From Anabaena sp051781005 (GTDB lineage Bacteria > Cyanobacteriota > Cyanobacteriia > Cyanobacteriales > Nostocaceae), in contig NZ_JBPWOA010000031.1 of NCBI RefSeq assembly GCF_051781005.1, positions 43,460 to 107,459 of the forward strand: DNA of 64,000 bases. Reading direction: 5' to 3'. A model generated the notes under the pieces. That model had not been told where the DNA came from, did no database searches, and saw only the letters and a program-made list of their open reading frames with translations. A program made the translations under genes and the position numbers. Shown in pieces: positions 25,113 to 34,427 of the stretch (position 1 is the stretch's first letter; each line of letters starts with the position of its first letter).

Positions 25113-26730
25113 TGAACATAAAGAGCAGTGGATACCTGAGCAGTTACATATACTATATTTTCTTACCCAGCTTGTTCAAGAGAGGAGTGAGCCACTGTTG
25201 CATTTAGAAATTATTAAAGTATTAGAGTGGCATATTTATCATGCTTATTCACAACAAGTTATAAATAAAGGTTTGGAAGTTATTAACTTAATCCCGAATA
25301 CCTATGAATTTAGAGTAATAGTAGTTTTAGGTTATACGCAAAATTTAGATTGGCTGATAAATAACAAAGGAAAAATTGATTTACTTGAATTTAAGCTTGA
25401 TAATAATAGCGATAAACGACAAACAGAAATCTATTTTGCTATTGCAGAAGAATTTATAAAGCGACATACAGAAGCAGACGAAGTAGTTCAAATACTCAAT
25501 GAAAAATTAAACGCTATTCAAGAGATAAATACAAATTTTTATCCTTTGTCATTTATAGATAATCTAACTGAACTAGTTGAGCAAGACTTCATCTTTAAAA
25601 TGTGTGAAGCTATTATTCAAGCACCACAAGAACCTCTTGCAAATTCTTTTGGATATTTTCTTAATAAAGTAAGACAACTGAATATAAATAAAGCTCTTGA
25701 TATCGCTAAATGTGCTTTAGATACTAACTCATATAATATCAATATTTCCTTGGCAGAACGCTGCTGGTTTTGGAGTCATAATTTACAGCCAGATGATGTT
25801 TTTATAATTAAAAGCCTACTTAATCATAACAACATCAATATTCAAAATAGAGTTTTAAGTTCACTGAAGATGATAAGCAATCAACATCCTTATCTAGTTA
25901 GAAAACTGGCTCTTGATATTGAAGTTGGTAGCAGTACAGAACTTGCCAACAATTTATGCAATATTTTTGATATTATGTATGGTATTTTACCAGCTACTTT
26001 GAAAGATAAAGAATTAGCGAAAATTTTAGCAAAGCTGGAAAAAGTTGAAAATATTGATACAGAGGAGATTAGCAAATTTCTTGCTTATACATCTAGAAGA
26101 TTGCCACGTTCTATAATTCAGCTATTTTTGCGGAGAATTGAACGATATCAACAAGAATCTGATAGAAATTATAAGCCACTTCCTTATAGTGGATTTCATC
26201 ACAATTTGAATGGTTTAACTAAAAGTAATGAATATGAGGTAATACTTCGGGATATTCTTCAGCAATCCCTTAATATGACATACTCTACAAGATTTTGGTT
26301 TCCAAAATTGTTTAAGGAAGTTTCCTTGGGGTTTAATCAGACTGGCTTAAAAGTTCTTGAAGAATGGATTAACTCGAAAGAAGCAGACAAGATTAAAACA
26401 GCTAGTTGCTTACTATCTAATGCACCTAAACAATTTGTATTTACTCATTCAACTTTTGTTAAAAATATTATTGAACAAGCGTATGATCTCGGTGATAAAT
26501 GTTATGAACAAGTGAGTGATTACTTGCGTCAATCAGCGACCTATGGTTTTCGGAGTGGTCTTTTAGGACAACCTTTTCCAGAAGACGTTTCGCTTAAAGA
26601 ACAAGCATCTGCTATCGTAGAACAACTCAGTGTAGGATCTCCTTCTTATAAGTTCTATAATTCATTGATTACATGGGCAGAATCTGAGATTAACTCAAAA
26701 AATATGCTGGGTGAGGAGGAATTAGACTAG
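25113..26730 (+). pseudogene. Caspase-STAND protein, C-terminal helical part (after IS)
   Basis: With the IS and one GCTGC copy removed, the frame runs on as ITAAEHKEQWIPEQLHILYF and stays open to 26730. The joined gene (21604-24179 plus 25113-26730) is 4194 bp, exactly 1398 codons including stop, so no other damage is needed. This part (about 540 residues) is all helical and leucine-rich, suggesting HEAT/TPR-like sensor repeats. I see no catalytic motif. A start at 25198 (TTG) would only yield an orphan tail. Confidence 0.8.
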
Positions 26731-27007
26731 TTCTACACGTCGTCGTTATCATCTGTGATAGTTCTTAAGTTAAGGAAAAAAGTTTTTTGACGTTGCTGAT
26801 TAAGATTATGATTTTATCTCACGCAGAGGCACAAAGTCTCAGAGGATAAGAGTTTTAAATCTTTGATTTTTCAAGTTCATATTTCAATTCAGCAACGCCA
26901 ATATTTTTAACGGAGCAGTATTTTTAGTAACCTCCTGTCTTCAGCATCCACGGTTATATGCTTACTGCTCACGCTATTTCTTGACTCCCGCATCAGTCTT
27001 AATCCTC
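26731..27007. other. Spacer with dispersed repeat fragments
   Basis: No gene. A CTCACGCAGAGGCACAAAG-type fragment near 26818-26840 is a dispersed element common in such genomes. It separates convergent genes. Confidence 0.45.
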
Positions 27008-29710
27008 TTAAATATTCGCCTGCTGTCGTTGATAAAGTGACCAGTACAAACCCTTTTGTTGTAATAACTCTGTGTGTGTACCTCGTTCAGCAATCACACC
27101 TTTTTCCATCACTAATATTAAATCAGCACGTTTGAGAGGTGCGAAACGGTGGGCAATTAGAAACACGGTGCGGTTAGCAGAAACTTTTTGCAAGTTTTGT
27201 AATACTTGTTGTTCTGTTTCACTATCTAAGGCGCTGGTAGCTTCATCTAAAATCAAAATTGGCGCAGTAGAAAGAAATAATCGCGCTAAGGCTATACGTT
27301 GTCTTTGTCCACCAGATAAAGCTGTACCTCTTTCACCAACATTATTTTCGTAACCATAAGGTAATTGACTGATAAAATCATGGGCTACGGCTAATCTTGC
27401 AGCTTCAACAACTTCTTCTGCGGTAATATCTGGATTTCCTAAAGAGATATTTTCCAAGATAGAACCGTTAAATAGAAAGTCTTCTTGGAGAACTACGGCG
27501 ATTTGTTGTCGTAAAGATGCTAAATCAGCACTTTTGATGTCAAAACCATCAATAAGAATGCGTCCTGATTCAATTTGATAAAGACGTTGCAAAATTTTGG
27601 AAAGGGTACTTTTTCCAGAACCACTACGTCCGACAATTCCTACAAATTGTCCTGGTTCGACATTAAAAGAAATTCCTTTTAATACGGGTTCGGTATTGGC
27701 ATTGTAGCGGAAGAAAACTTGATCAAAGCTAACTTCACCTTTAAGCGGTGGTAAGACTAAACCTGTTCCAGCTTCGGTTTCTGGTGCGGCGTTGAGAATA
27801 TCACCAATTCGGTCTACAGATAGTAAAACCTGTTGGAGATTTTGCCACAACTGCACTAGGCGCAATAAGGGTCCAGTTACTCTCCCCGATAACATTTGAA
27901 AGGCGATTAATTGACCTACTGTGAGTTGATGATCAATTACTAATTTTGCCCCAAACCAAAGTATGAGCAGTGTAGAGAAGTTGGTGAGAAAGTCACCAAT
28001 ATTACTGCTAATATTAGAAGTTGTGGAAGCTTTAAAACTGGTGCGAATAAAGCGAGCAAATAAACCTTCCCAGCGATCGCGTGCTACTGGTTCTGCTGCG
28101 TGGGCTTTGACAGAATGTATACCAGTAATTGTCTCTACAAGAAAAGATTGACTATCCGCACTACGGTTAAAGGTTTCATTCAACCAATTTCGCAAAATCG
28201 GTGTGGCGACAATTGTCAAAGTCGCAAATAAGGGTAATACGGCTAAAGCGACAAAGGTGAGGGGAATGTTGTAATAAAACATCAACCCCAAATACACCAC
28301 CGCAAAAATGCTATCCAGGATCACTGTTAAAGCCGTACCTGTCAGGAATTGGCGAATTTGTTCTAGTTCCTGTACCCTGGCTATTGTGTCTCCCACTCTC
28401 CGCGACTCAAAATAAGCCAAAGGTAAACGCATCAAATGGCGAAAAAGTTGAGCAGATAAACTCAAATCTAAACGCCGTGCGGTGTGAGTAAAGATGAATA
28501 GGCGCAGGATTCCCAGGATAGATTCAAATATAGCGACTAACAAAAGAGCGATCGCCATTACGTCAAGAGTGGCTAAACTCTCCTGTACCATCACCTTGTC
28601 AATTATGACTTGGGTAATCAGCGGTGTGGTTAACCCCAACAACTGCAAAGTAAAGGAAGCCAGCAATACCTCACCCAACAGCACCCGATACTTCCAAACA
28701 GCAGGAGTGAACCAAGAAAGGTTGAATTTTTCTTGTTTGGAAACTAGTTCAGCTTGCCAAATTTGTCCATCCCAAGCAGCTTCTACTACCGACTGAGTTA
28801 AATATTCACATTCAAAATTGAGGGGATTGGCAATAATTAAACTATTGCCTTTCACACCATAAGCCACCACCCAAGAAGGAGTTTTGATTTCTTCAGATTT
28901 CCACAGCAACAAAGCGGGAAATGACAACTGTCTTAATTCACCCCAACTTACCCGCAACCTTCGCAGAAGTAACCCTAACTTTTCTCCAGCTTCTACCAAA
29001 TTTTTGGGGCGTTGTCCTCGCATTTGCCGTTGCACCCATTCCAGTTGCACAGCATTATTTAAATATTGCGCCACCATAGTTAAACAAGCAGCGCCAGTAT
29101 TCCCACTCACTACAAAAGGATAAGAAGGTGAAGAAGTTGAAGATGAATAAGATGCTTCCTCTCCCCTATTCCCTCTGTCACCGTGGCGTAGCACCTGTTC
29201 CCTGTCACCTATTTCTCCTCTATTCCCTCTGTCATCGTGACGTAGTATCTGTTCACTGTCACCTTCTTCACCTGTCAAATTCCAAAATTCATCAATTTGA
29301 GGAGTGGAAAACTTTGCCCATAGTGCTGAACTCCAACACACAACTACCACTTCCTTACTAGCAGCTACAGCTTTACAATCAATGAATAATTTTTGACAAT
29401 CACCAAACCAATTTCCCTCTTGTAGAGTAGCTAAAGATTTACTGACATCATCTCGTAAGCGGACTTTACCCGTAATAATAAAAAACTGATTATCTCCTGC
29501 TGCTTGTGACCAAATTCTTTCCCCAAGTTTGTATTGCCGAACTTCGGAATAATTTTTTAATTGGTTTTTTTGTTCAGGAGTCAACCAGCATAATGGCGGT
29601 TGATCCCAAGGCATAGCAGCTAAGACATTTAGTTGTAGAGATTGATTATCCAGAATTTTTAGCTCACTTGTAATTTGACTGTCAGATTTTGAATTTTCTC
29701 CCCTATCCAT
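27008..29710 (-). CDS. Type I secretion ABC exporter with CNB-like and C39-like domains
   Basis: A 900-residue fused exporter of the HlyB/LapB type, in the inner membrane. Order: an N-terminal cyclic-nucleotide-binding-like region (about 45-150), a linker with an 18-residue tandem repeat (about 150-195), a C39-like domain (about 200-330), six transmembrane helices, and an ABC ATPase with GIVGRSGSGKST and LSGGQRQRIALAR. The C39 Cys and His positions read NTGAAC and SWVV, so the domain should bind but not cut substrate. The gene overlaps the PpiC gene by 52 bp. No HlyD adaptor gene lies next to it. Substrate is unknown; large RTX/Calx-beta proteins are plausible. Confidence 0.88.
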   Translation of the reverse strand: MDRGENSKSDSQITSELKILDNQSLQLNVLAAMPWDQPPLCWLTPEQKNQLKNYSEVRQYKLGERIWSQAAGDNQFFIITGKVRLRDDVSKSLATLQEGNWFGDCQKLFIDCKAVAASKEVVVVCWSSALWAKFSTPQIDEFWNLTGEEGDSEQILRHDDRGNRGEIGDREQVLRHGDRGNRGEEASYSSSTSSPSYPFVVSGNTGAACLTMVAQYLNNAVQLEWVQRQMRGQRPKNLVEAGEKLGLLLRRLRVSWGELRQLSFPALLLWKSEEIKTPSWVVAYGVKGNSLIIANPLNFECEYLTQSVVEAAWDGQIWQAELVSKQEKFNLSWFTPAVWKYRVLLGEVLLASFTLQLLGLTTPLITQVIIDKVMVQESLATLDVMAIALLLVAIFESILGILRLFIFTHTARRLDLSLSAQLFRHLMRLPLAYFESRRVGDTIARVQELEQIRQFLTGTALTVILDSIFAVVYLGLMFYYNIPLTFVALAVLPLFATLTIVATPILRNWLNETFNRSADSQSFLVETITGIHSVKAHAAEPVARDRWEGLFARFIRTSFKASTTSNISSNIGDFLTNFSTLLILWFGAKLVIDHQLTVGQLIAFQMLSGRVTGPLLRLVQLWQNLQQVLLSVDRIGDILNAAPETEAGTGLVLPPLKGEVSFDQVFFRYNANTEPVLKGISFNVEPGQFVGIVGRSGSGKSTLSKILQRLYQIESGRILIDGFDIKSADLASLRQQIAVVLQEDFLFNGSILENISLGNPDITAEEVVEAARLAVAHDFISQLPYGYENNVGERGTALSGGQRQRIALARLFLSTAPILILDEATSALDSETEQQVLQNLQKVSANRTVFLIAHRFAPLKRADLILVMEKGVIAERGTHTELLQQKGLYWSLYQRQQANI

Positions 29711-30417
29711 CGTTCAAATAACTCATTTTGTAGTGATTGTTTAAGTTGAATATTTTCTAAAGATGCTGGCAGAATGTTTTCTAATCTAAACAAACTAAAC
29801 CGCCCTTCTAATTCGATTGGGCCTATTAATTGACCGAGATTTACCGCATCCACCGCCGCCCTCAGCATATCTGGTAAACTACCCCGACTAAGTGGTCCCA
29901 TCATGCCATTAAAAACTCGTTCATCTGCCAGTGAATACTCTTTTGCTAGTTGCTCAAAACTACTTCCTTCTTCAATTTGAGTGTGTAGTTCTTCAGCCAG
30001 TTCTCGATTATCAACCATAATTCGAGAAAGTACCACTCGATCTAAGTAAATCTTCCGTTCAATAAAGTATTCTGATAATTTTGGTTCGGCGATTAAAGAC
30101 TTTAGTTTTTCTAATTTGAAGCTAAAAGTAACTGATGCCAGAAATGTGGCATAGTCAGTACCATTATTTTTTAACCATTCTTGGAAAATTTGGGGATCAG
30201 TAAGTTGATTTTTGAGTCGATAATCAATAATTGTTTGTTCAATTAGTCCTGTACTGATATCTATGTCATCTCGTATTTCTAGTTCGCTTTCTATTATATG
30301 TTGACGCAGGATATCACTAATAAACTGATTCAGTTTACCAGAGACTTGTAAATACTTGACTACTTGAGAAAGGTCAATTTGCTCGTCGTTGACAGTCAAA
30401 AATGATGAAGATTCCAT
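29659..30417 (-). CDS. PpiC-type peptidyl-prolyl isomerase, exporter-linked
   Basis: A 252-residue protein with an N-terminal SurA-like helical region (VVKYLQVSGKLNQFISDIL) and a parvulin domain around residues 130-230 (RVVLSRIMVDN, FEQLAKEYSLAD, GMMGPLSRGSLPDMLR, LIGPIELEGRFSLFRLE). No signal peptide is seen, so it may act on the cytosolic side. It overlaps the downstream exporter gene by 52 bp, which points to translational coupling. PpiC genes of this kind commonly accompany cyanobacterial peptidase-domain ABC exporters, probably keeping substrates unfolded. Confidence 0.85.
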   Translation of the reverse strand: MESSSFLTVNDEQIDLSQVVKYLQVSGKLNQFISDILRQHIIESELEIRDDIDISTGLIEQTIIDYRLKNQLTDPQIFQEWLKNNGTDYATFLASVTFSFKLEKLKSLIAEPKLSEYFIERKIYLDRVVLSRIMVDNRELAEELHTQIEEGSSFEQLAKEYSLADERVFNGMMGPLSRGSLPDMLRAAVDAVNLGQLIGPIELEGRFSLFRLENILPASLENIQLKQSLQNELFERWIGEKIQNLTVKLQVS

Positions 30418-30634
30418 GAAATAAATATGATGAAGCCACTAAAAATATATACAACTTTTCCATTAAATAATAGATAAAACCGTAGGAAATTACGGTTCAT
30501 AATGATAAAGATTCTGTAAATTAAATAGATTAAAAATAAATAATTATAAAATTTACCGAAAATACTTAAGTTATTCAAATTAGTAAATACAACAAATCAC
30601 TTAAAAATCAGTATTTTATAATGCAATATCTATT

Positions 30635-30658
30635 AAAAAAGACAGCAAATTCGCTGCC
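30635..30658 (-). terminator. Rho-independent terminator of the VTE6-like gene
   Basis: On the minus strand, GGCAGCG and TGCTGTC pair (two wobbles) around AATT, followed directly by TTTTTTAA. It starts about 28 nt after the stop at 30686. Confidence 0.75.
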
Positions 30659-30685
30659 TGGTTATATCCAGATTTTGGTAAAATT

Positions 30686-31444
30686 TTAAACAAATATGCT
30701 CTTCCAAATCAAGGCAATGACAATAGCTGCAACTGCCCCAATCAGTGTATTGACAATATTTACAACTTCATTGGTGAGCCAAGTATATTTAGATTGCAAA
30801 GTGGCACCAATGACACTTTCTAAATTTGTAGCAATAAATGCTGCGATCGCACACCAAACAATTCCTAGGGGATCAATTAGATTTACTCCCCAAGCCACAA
30901 GTGCGATCGCAATCGATCCTATTACACCCGCTAAAGTCCCCTCCAAGCTTACCGCCCCTTCTGTTCCCCTAGCCACAGGTTGCAGCGTCGTAATCAAAAA
31001 GGTACTTTTTCCATAAGCTTTACCAACTTCACTCGCAGTCGTGTCAGATAGCTTAGTGCTGAAACTCGCCACATAACCCAAAACTAGCAAAGACTGGAAA
31101 CTGGGTACAAGCAACACTCCCACAGCGCACAAAGCCCCAACTAACGCCGAACCCCAAACGTTTTCCGGTCCTCTAGCACCAGAACGCTTTTCTGCAATTC
31201 CTGCTGCTTCCTTTTGTGCCATGCCAATACGTGTCACCCCAGAACCGACAATAAAATAAAATACTACCACTAGATATCCTTGCCAGCCTAATGTCCCCCA
31301 AATGATAATTCCCAATAACCAAGCATGAAATATACCAGCCGGGGTGAGCAATTTTTTAGGAATAATTGCCACTATTGCCAACAAAATTGTATTTAAGACA
31401 ACGCCAACTATCCAGGGGTTTAAAGACTCAATTACAGATAACAT
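30686..31444 (-). CDS. TIGR00297/DUF92 membrane protein, VTE6 (phytyl-phosphate kinase)-like
   Basis: A 252-residue multi-pass membrane protein of about 6-7 helices. FSTKLSDTTASEVGKAYGK and PVARGTEGAVSLEGTLAG are the conserved DUF92 motifs. Plant VTE6 of this family phosphorylates phytyl phosphate to phytyl diphosphate for tocopherol and phylloquinone, recycling chlorophyll phytol; the same role is likely here but inferred. It is preceded by its own spacer and followed by a clear terminator, so it is monocistronic. Confidence 0.82.
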   Translation of the reverse strand: MLSVIESLNPWIVGVVLNTILLAIVAIIPKKLLTPAGIFHAWLLGIIIWGTLGWQGYLVVVFYFIVGSGVTRIGMAQKEAAGIAEKRSGARGPENVWGSALVGALCAVGVLLVPSFQSLLVLGYVASFSTKLSDTTASEVGKAYGKSTFLITTLQPVARGTEGAVSLEGTLAGVIGSIAIALVAWGVNLIDPLGIVWCAIAAFIATNLESVIGATLQSKYTWLTNEVVNIVNTLIGAVAAIVIALIWKSIFV

Positions 31445-31535
31445 CGGTGATAAATTGTGAGTATTTTTAGGGTTTTTATGGTAGTAACATCATCTTATAC
31501 TTGTTTACCGCAGATTTATTGTCATCTTAGATGCC

Positions 31536-32321
31536 TTAGTCCTGTCTATCCTGCTTTTTAAGGGCTTGTCGTACCACTTCGATTTTTAATTCTAGTGCTT
31601 CGGCAATTTGTTCTACACTTAAACCCATTTTCAAAAGACGAGGAATTGCTTCTAACTTAGTTTTTAGCTGAGTTTCTTCCTGAACTTCTTGATAAAATCG
31701 AGTTTTTCGCCATTCTGTTAATCCAAACATTGCTTCTAACTCCTAACGGCTATAGGTGGAAAACTTGTAAATTAGCATTCTTTCTACTAATTCTAAAAGA
31801 TAACGACTGTTGTCCGCATCTGCTTGTTGTACTAAATTAATTAAACTTCTTGCTGTTTGTACTGCTTCATCTTCAGGCGCAACTACTAATTGAATAATTC
31901 CTAAACCAATTGAAGTTGATGTATCAGTTAATTCATCTAAATAAACTACATGAATTTGTCCAGCAGCTAGTGAAGTTTGATATGCAAAGGGAATACCAGG
32001 ATCAAGACTCCGTTTAGCCCACAGTACTACAGCTTGCCATTTTTTATCAGGTTTATACTGGTTTAAATACAGAAATACTTCGGTAATCAACCGCCAGTAT
32101 AAATCATCATCATTTTGAAATTGGACTTCAACAAAATAAATCGGATCTTCTGGGTACTCGACTTTCGGTAGAAATACACCATCTATGCGTCGTGCTAGTT
32201 CTTTGATTTCTACTGATGAAAATTCATAGTGTGCAGCTAGTTCGGGTGATTTTTCCAGCAGTTCAAATAAGACGCTGGGGAGATTTTGTAGAAGGGTGTA
32301 AAATATGGTGTCTGTCTTCAT
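31536..32321 (-). pseudogene. Rpn/DUF2887 family gene with in-frame amber codon
   Basis: The first 192 codons (MKTDTIFYTLLQNLPSVLFE...) are an Rpn-type PD-(D/E)XK domain: DGVFLPK, FVEVQFQ and VLWAKR. They end at TAG (31743-31745). Translation past it stays in the same frame, with ELEAMFGLTEWRKTRFYQEV running to 31730 and then to a stop at 31536. This tail is normally part of the same protein. So a single nonsense change probably splits one 262-codon gene. Two separate genes or read-through are less likely alternatives. Confidence 0.75.
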
Positions 32322-32368
32322 TTATCATGAAAATGCGATCTAATTTGTACGTGATAAGATACTAAACA

Positions 32369-33061
32369 TTACATAGAATTTTGTTTTTGTTTCCATTGTT
32401 CAAATGTAAATTGCTTCATTTCACTTGAGGCATAAGGATTTAATTGATCATCACGAAAATTTATCCACAAATAAAATTCTTTCATCATATCAAAATGTCT
32501 ATCAATTATTTTCTCCACCGGTATTGATTCATTGTTCTTCATATACTCTTTTGAAGAGTCACACCACCGATTAAAATCTTGTATTTCTCTAGTGCTAAAT
32601 TCAAAAGAGCAATCCGTATCCATGAGGGGAGTATCAGAACTAGAAAGGTTTCTTATCATTGTCCAATGTAAATTTGGAACTGGTACAGCCTTATGTTGAA
32701 CGTAGTTGCGTAAATCTCTCACAAATAAGTTCTCAAAGCTATCTTTGAGAGATTCATTTAATTTATCTTCATACTCAATTACAAATTTTCTAATTTCCTC
32801 TTCTTCACTTTTTTCCAGTTTTCTTTGAATAGCACGAGTACTATCTCTCAAAGAAGACCATGCAGTAGCGTAATTATGGATTAAGCGACTAAGTTCTCTA
32901 CCACCGTATATGTGTAATTCCATGTACTTTTGCCTATCAGATATAAAATCATCACTAGCTATGAGGTTTTTATAACCTTGAATAGTTGATTTCAACTCAT
33001 GATAGTTTCTTTCAAAAATATAAAAACTATAAAAAACAATAGAACCAAATTTATCTCCCAT
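32369..33061 (-). CDS. Hypothetical protein with HEPN-like RNxxxH motif
   Basis: A 230-residue helical, charged protein with no membrane segment. Residues 115-123 read RDLRNYVQH, so Arg118 and His123 fit the R-x4-6-H signature of HEPN ribonucleases and antitoxin-linked effectors, with Asn after the Arg as often seen. The rest (IYGGRELSRLIHNY, CSFEFSTREIQDF) is unfamiliar. No partner nucleotidyltransferase is adjacent; the neighbour is an Rpn pseudogene. HEPN membership is a motif-based guess. Confidence 0.55.
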   Translation of the reverse strand: MGDKFGSIVFYSFYIFERNYHELKSTIQGYKNLIASDDFISDRQKYMELHIYGGRELSRLIHNYATAWSSLRDSTRAIQRKLEKSEEEEIRKFVIEYEDKLNESLKDSFENLFVRDLRNYVQHKAVPVPNLHWTMIRNLSSSDTPLMDTDCSFEFSTREIQDFNRWCDSSKEYMKNNESIPVEKIIDRHFDMMKEFYLWINFRDDQLNPYASSEMKQFTFEQWKQKQNSM

Positions 33062-33221
33062 TTTAATATTCTCCCCAATTTAGTATTCGGTAATTTTTTT
33101 GATTTCATTTAATTTTAGCTATTCTAACAGAGATTGATTTTTTTTTATCTGATGACAAAATACCGTTTTAATGTGTAAACCAATAAATCCCAATTTATCA
33201 ATCCACTATTTTGTTATTCTG

Positions 33222-34202
33222 TCAATGCGTAAGTCCTAAATTTGTTATTTCCATATTTTTGTAAATATACATTGAGGAAATAGCATCTAAATCTATCTCC
33301 TTTCTTTCACCTTCATCTGTATTTTTAAACAACACAGTAAACGCACCAGCACCTAAACCATCTTGGGGAAACATCCGATAACAAGGAATAGTAGTTAAAT
33401 GTGATTGATACTTTAATAAATGAGGAACTTCCACAGCTTCAAATTGGGGAAATTTTTCTAAAAACCATTCACATACTTGCTCATTTTCCTCAGGAGAATA
33501 GGTGCAAGTCATATAAGCTAAATAACCTTGAGGAGCTACAACTTGCCCTGAGTTAGCAATAATACGTTTTTGGCGATTGGCACTTTTATTAATTGATGTA
33601 GAGTGAAAACATCCAGGTGATTTTTCACCCTTAGCTAATAAAGATTGCCCAGTACAAGGAGCATCTACTAGGACTAAATTACTAGACAAAGGAAACATTT
33701 CTGCAAAAATACTAGAATCTCTATTTACTACACCACTAGGTTTAATCTGGCAGCGTTTCAAGTTAGAAATTAGCATACCCAAACGCTTACCAATCACTTC
33801 ATTACTGATCAGTAAATCAGGTTGTAATGCTTGCCAAGCAAAAACACTCTTACCTCCTGGTGCAGCGCACATATCCAACACTAAAGGTACTGTTTGATTG
33901 ATAGTTAACAAAATAGAAGCAGCAAATACAGAAGAAAAATCCAAACAATAGAAATATCCTTGTTGATGTAGGGGATGTTGACCGGGTTTTTGCCCTAACT
34001 GTAAACGGTCTACAAATTGGGGTTGCCAAGGTGTTGAATTCTCTACTATAAAAGGAGAATCTTCGGGCTTATTTTTACACCAAAGAATACAAGGTAAAAA
34101 AGGCTTAGGATTAACTAAAGCATCTATAAACTTTGCTTGTTCATCAGCATTATCAAATAAACGGCGGGAAACTTTAAGTAATAAATTTGAAGGCTTTTCC
34201 AT
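33222..34202 (-). CDS. RsmB/NOP-type RNA m5C methyltransferase-like
   Basis: A 326-residue class I SAM methyltransferase. DMCAAPGGKSVFAW is the SAM-binding motif. LVDAPCTGQSLLAKG and YMTCTYSPEENEQ supply the two cysteines used by RNA cytosine-5 methylases (Cys in motif IV and VI). The N-terminal NusB-like domain of RsmB is absent, so the target (rRNA or tRNA) cannot be assigned. The length and motifs suggest an active enzyme. Confidence 0.85.
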   Translation of the reverse strand: MEKPSNLLLKVSRRLFDNADEQAKFIDALVNPKPFLPCILWCKNKPEDSPFIVENSTPWQPQFVDRLQLGQKPGQHPLHQQGYFYCLDFSSVFAASILLTINQTVPLVLDMCAAPGGKSVFAWQALQPDLLISNEVIGKRLGMLISNLKRCQIKPSGVVNRDSSIFAEMFPLSSNLVLVDAPCTGQSLLAKGEKSPGCFHSTSINKSANRQKRIIANSGQVVAPQGYLAYMTCTYSPEENEQVCEWFLEKFPQFEAVEVPHLLKYQSHLTTIPCYRMFPQDGLGAGAFTVLFKNTDEGERKEIDLDAISSMYIYKNMEITNLGLTH

Positions 34203-34329
34203 CTTGAAGTTTTTGAGTCAAATATTTGGGAACTTTAGCTAATTAGAACAATATTGAAACTGTTACACCGGAACAATGCCATCAAGGTATTTAGCTGCAT
34301 ACTGAAAATATAATGACCACCATTTAGAT

Positions 34330-34420
34330 TGCGTTTGCGAAGCGCGTCCGGCGCGGCTTCTGGCCTTTGGCTAGAAGCTAACCGTGTTTTGACACTTGCT
34401 AAACTAACCCATTGCACCGG
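34330..34420. repeat. Dispersed palindromic repeat before the DUF2157 gene
   Basis: GCGTTTGCGAAGCGCGTCCGGCGCGGCTTCTGGCCTT-type GC-rich sequence, contrasting with its AT-rich surroundings. It extends the open frame 5' of the true start and explains the apparent N-terminal extension. Confidence 0.6.
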
Positions 34421-34427
34421 AGAGGTC

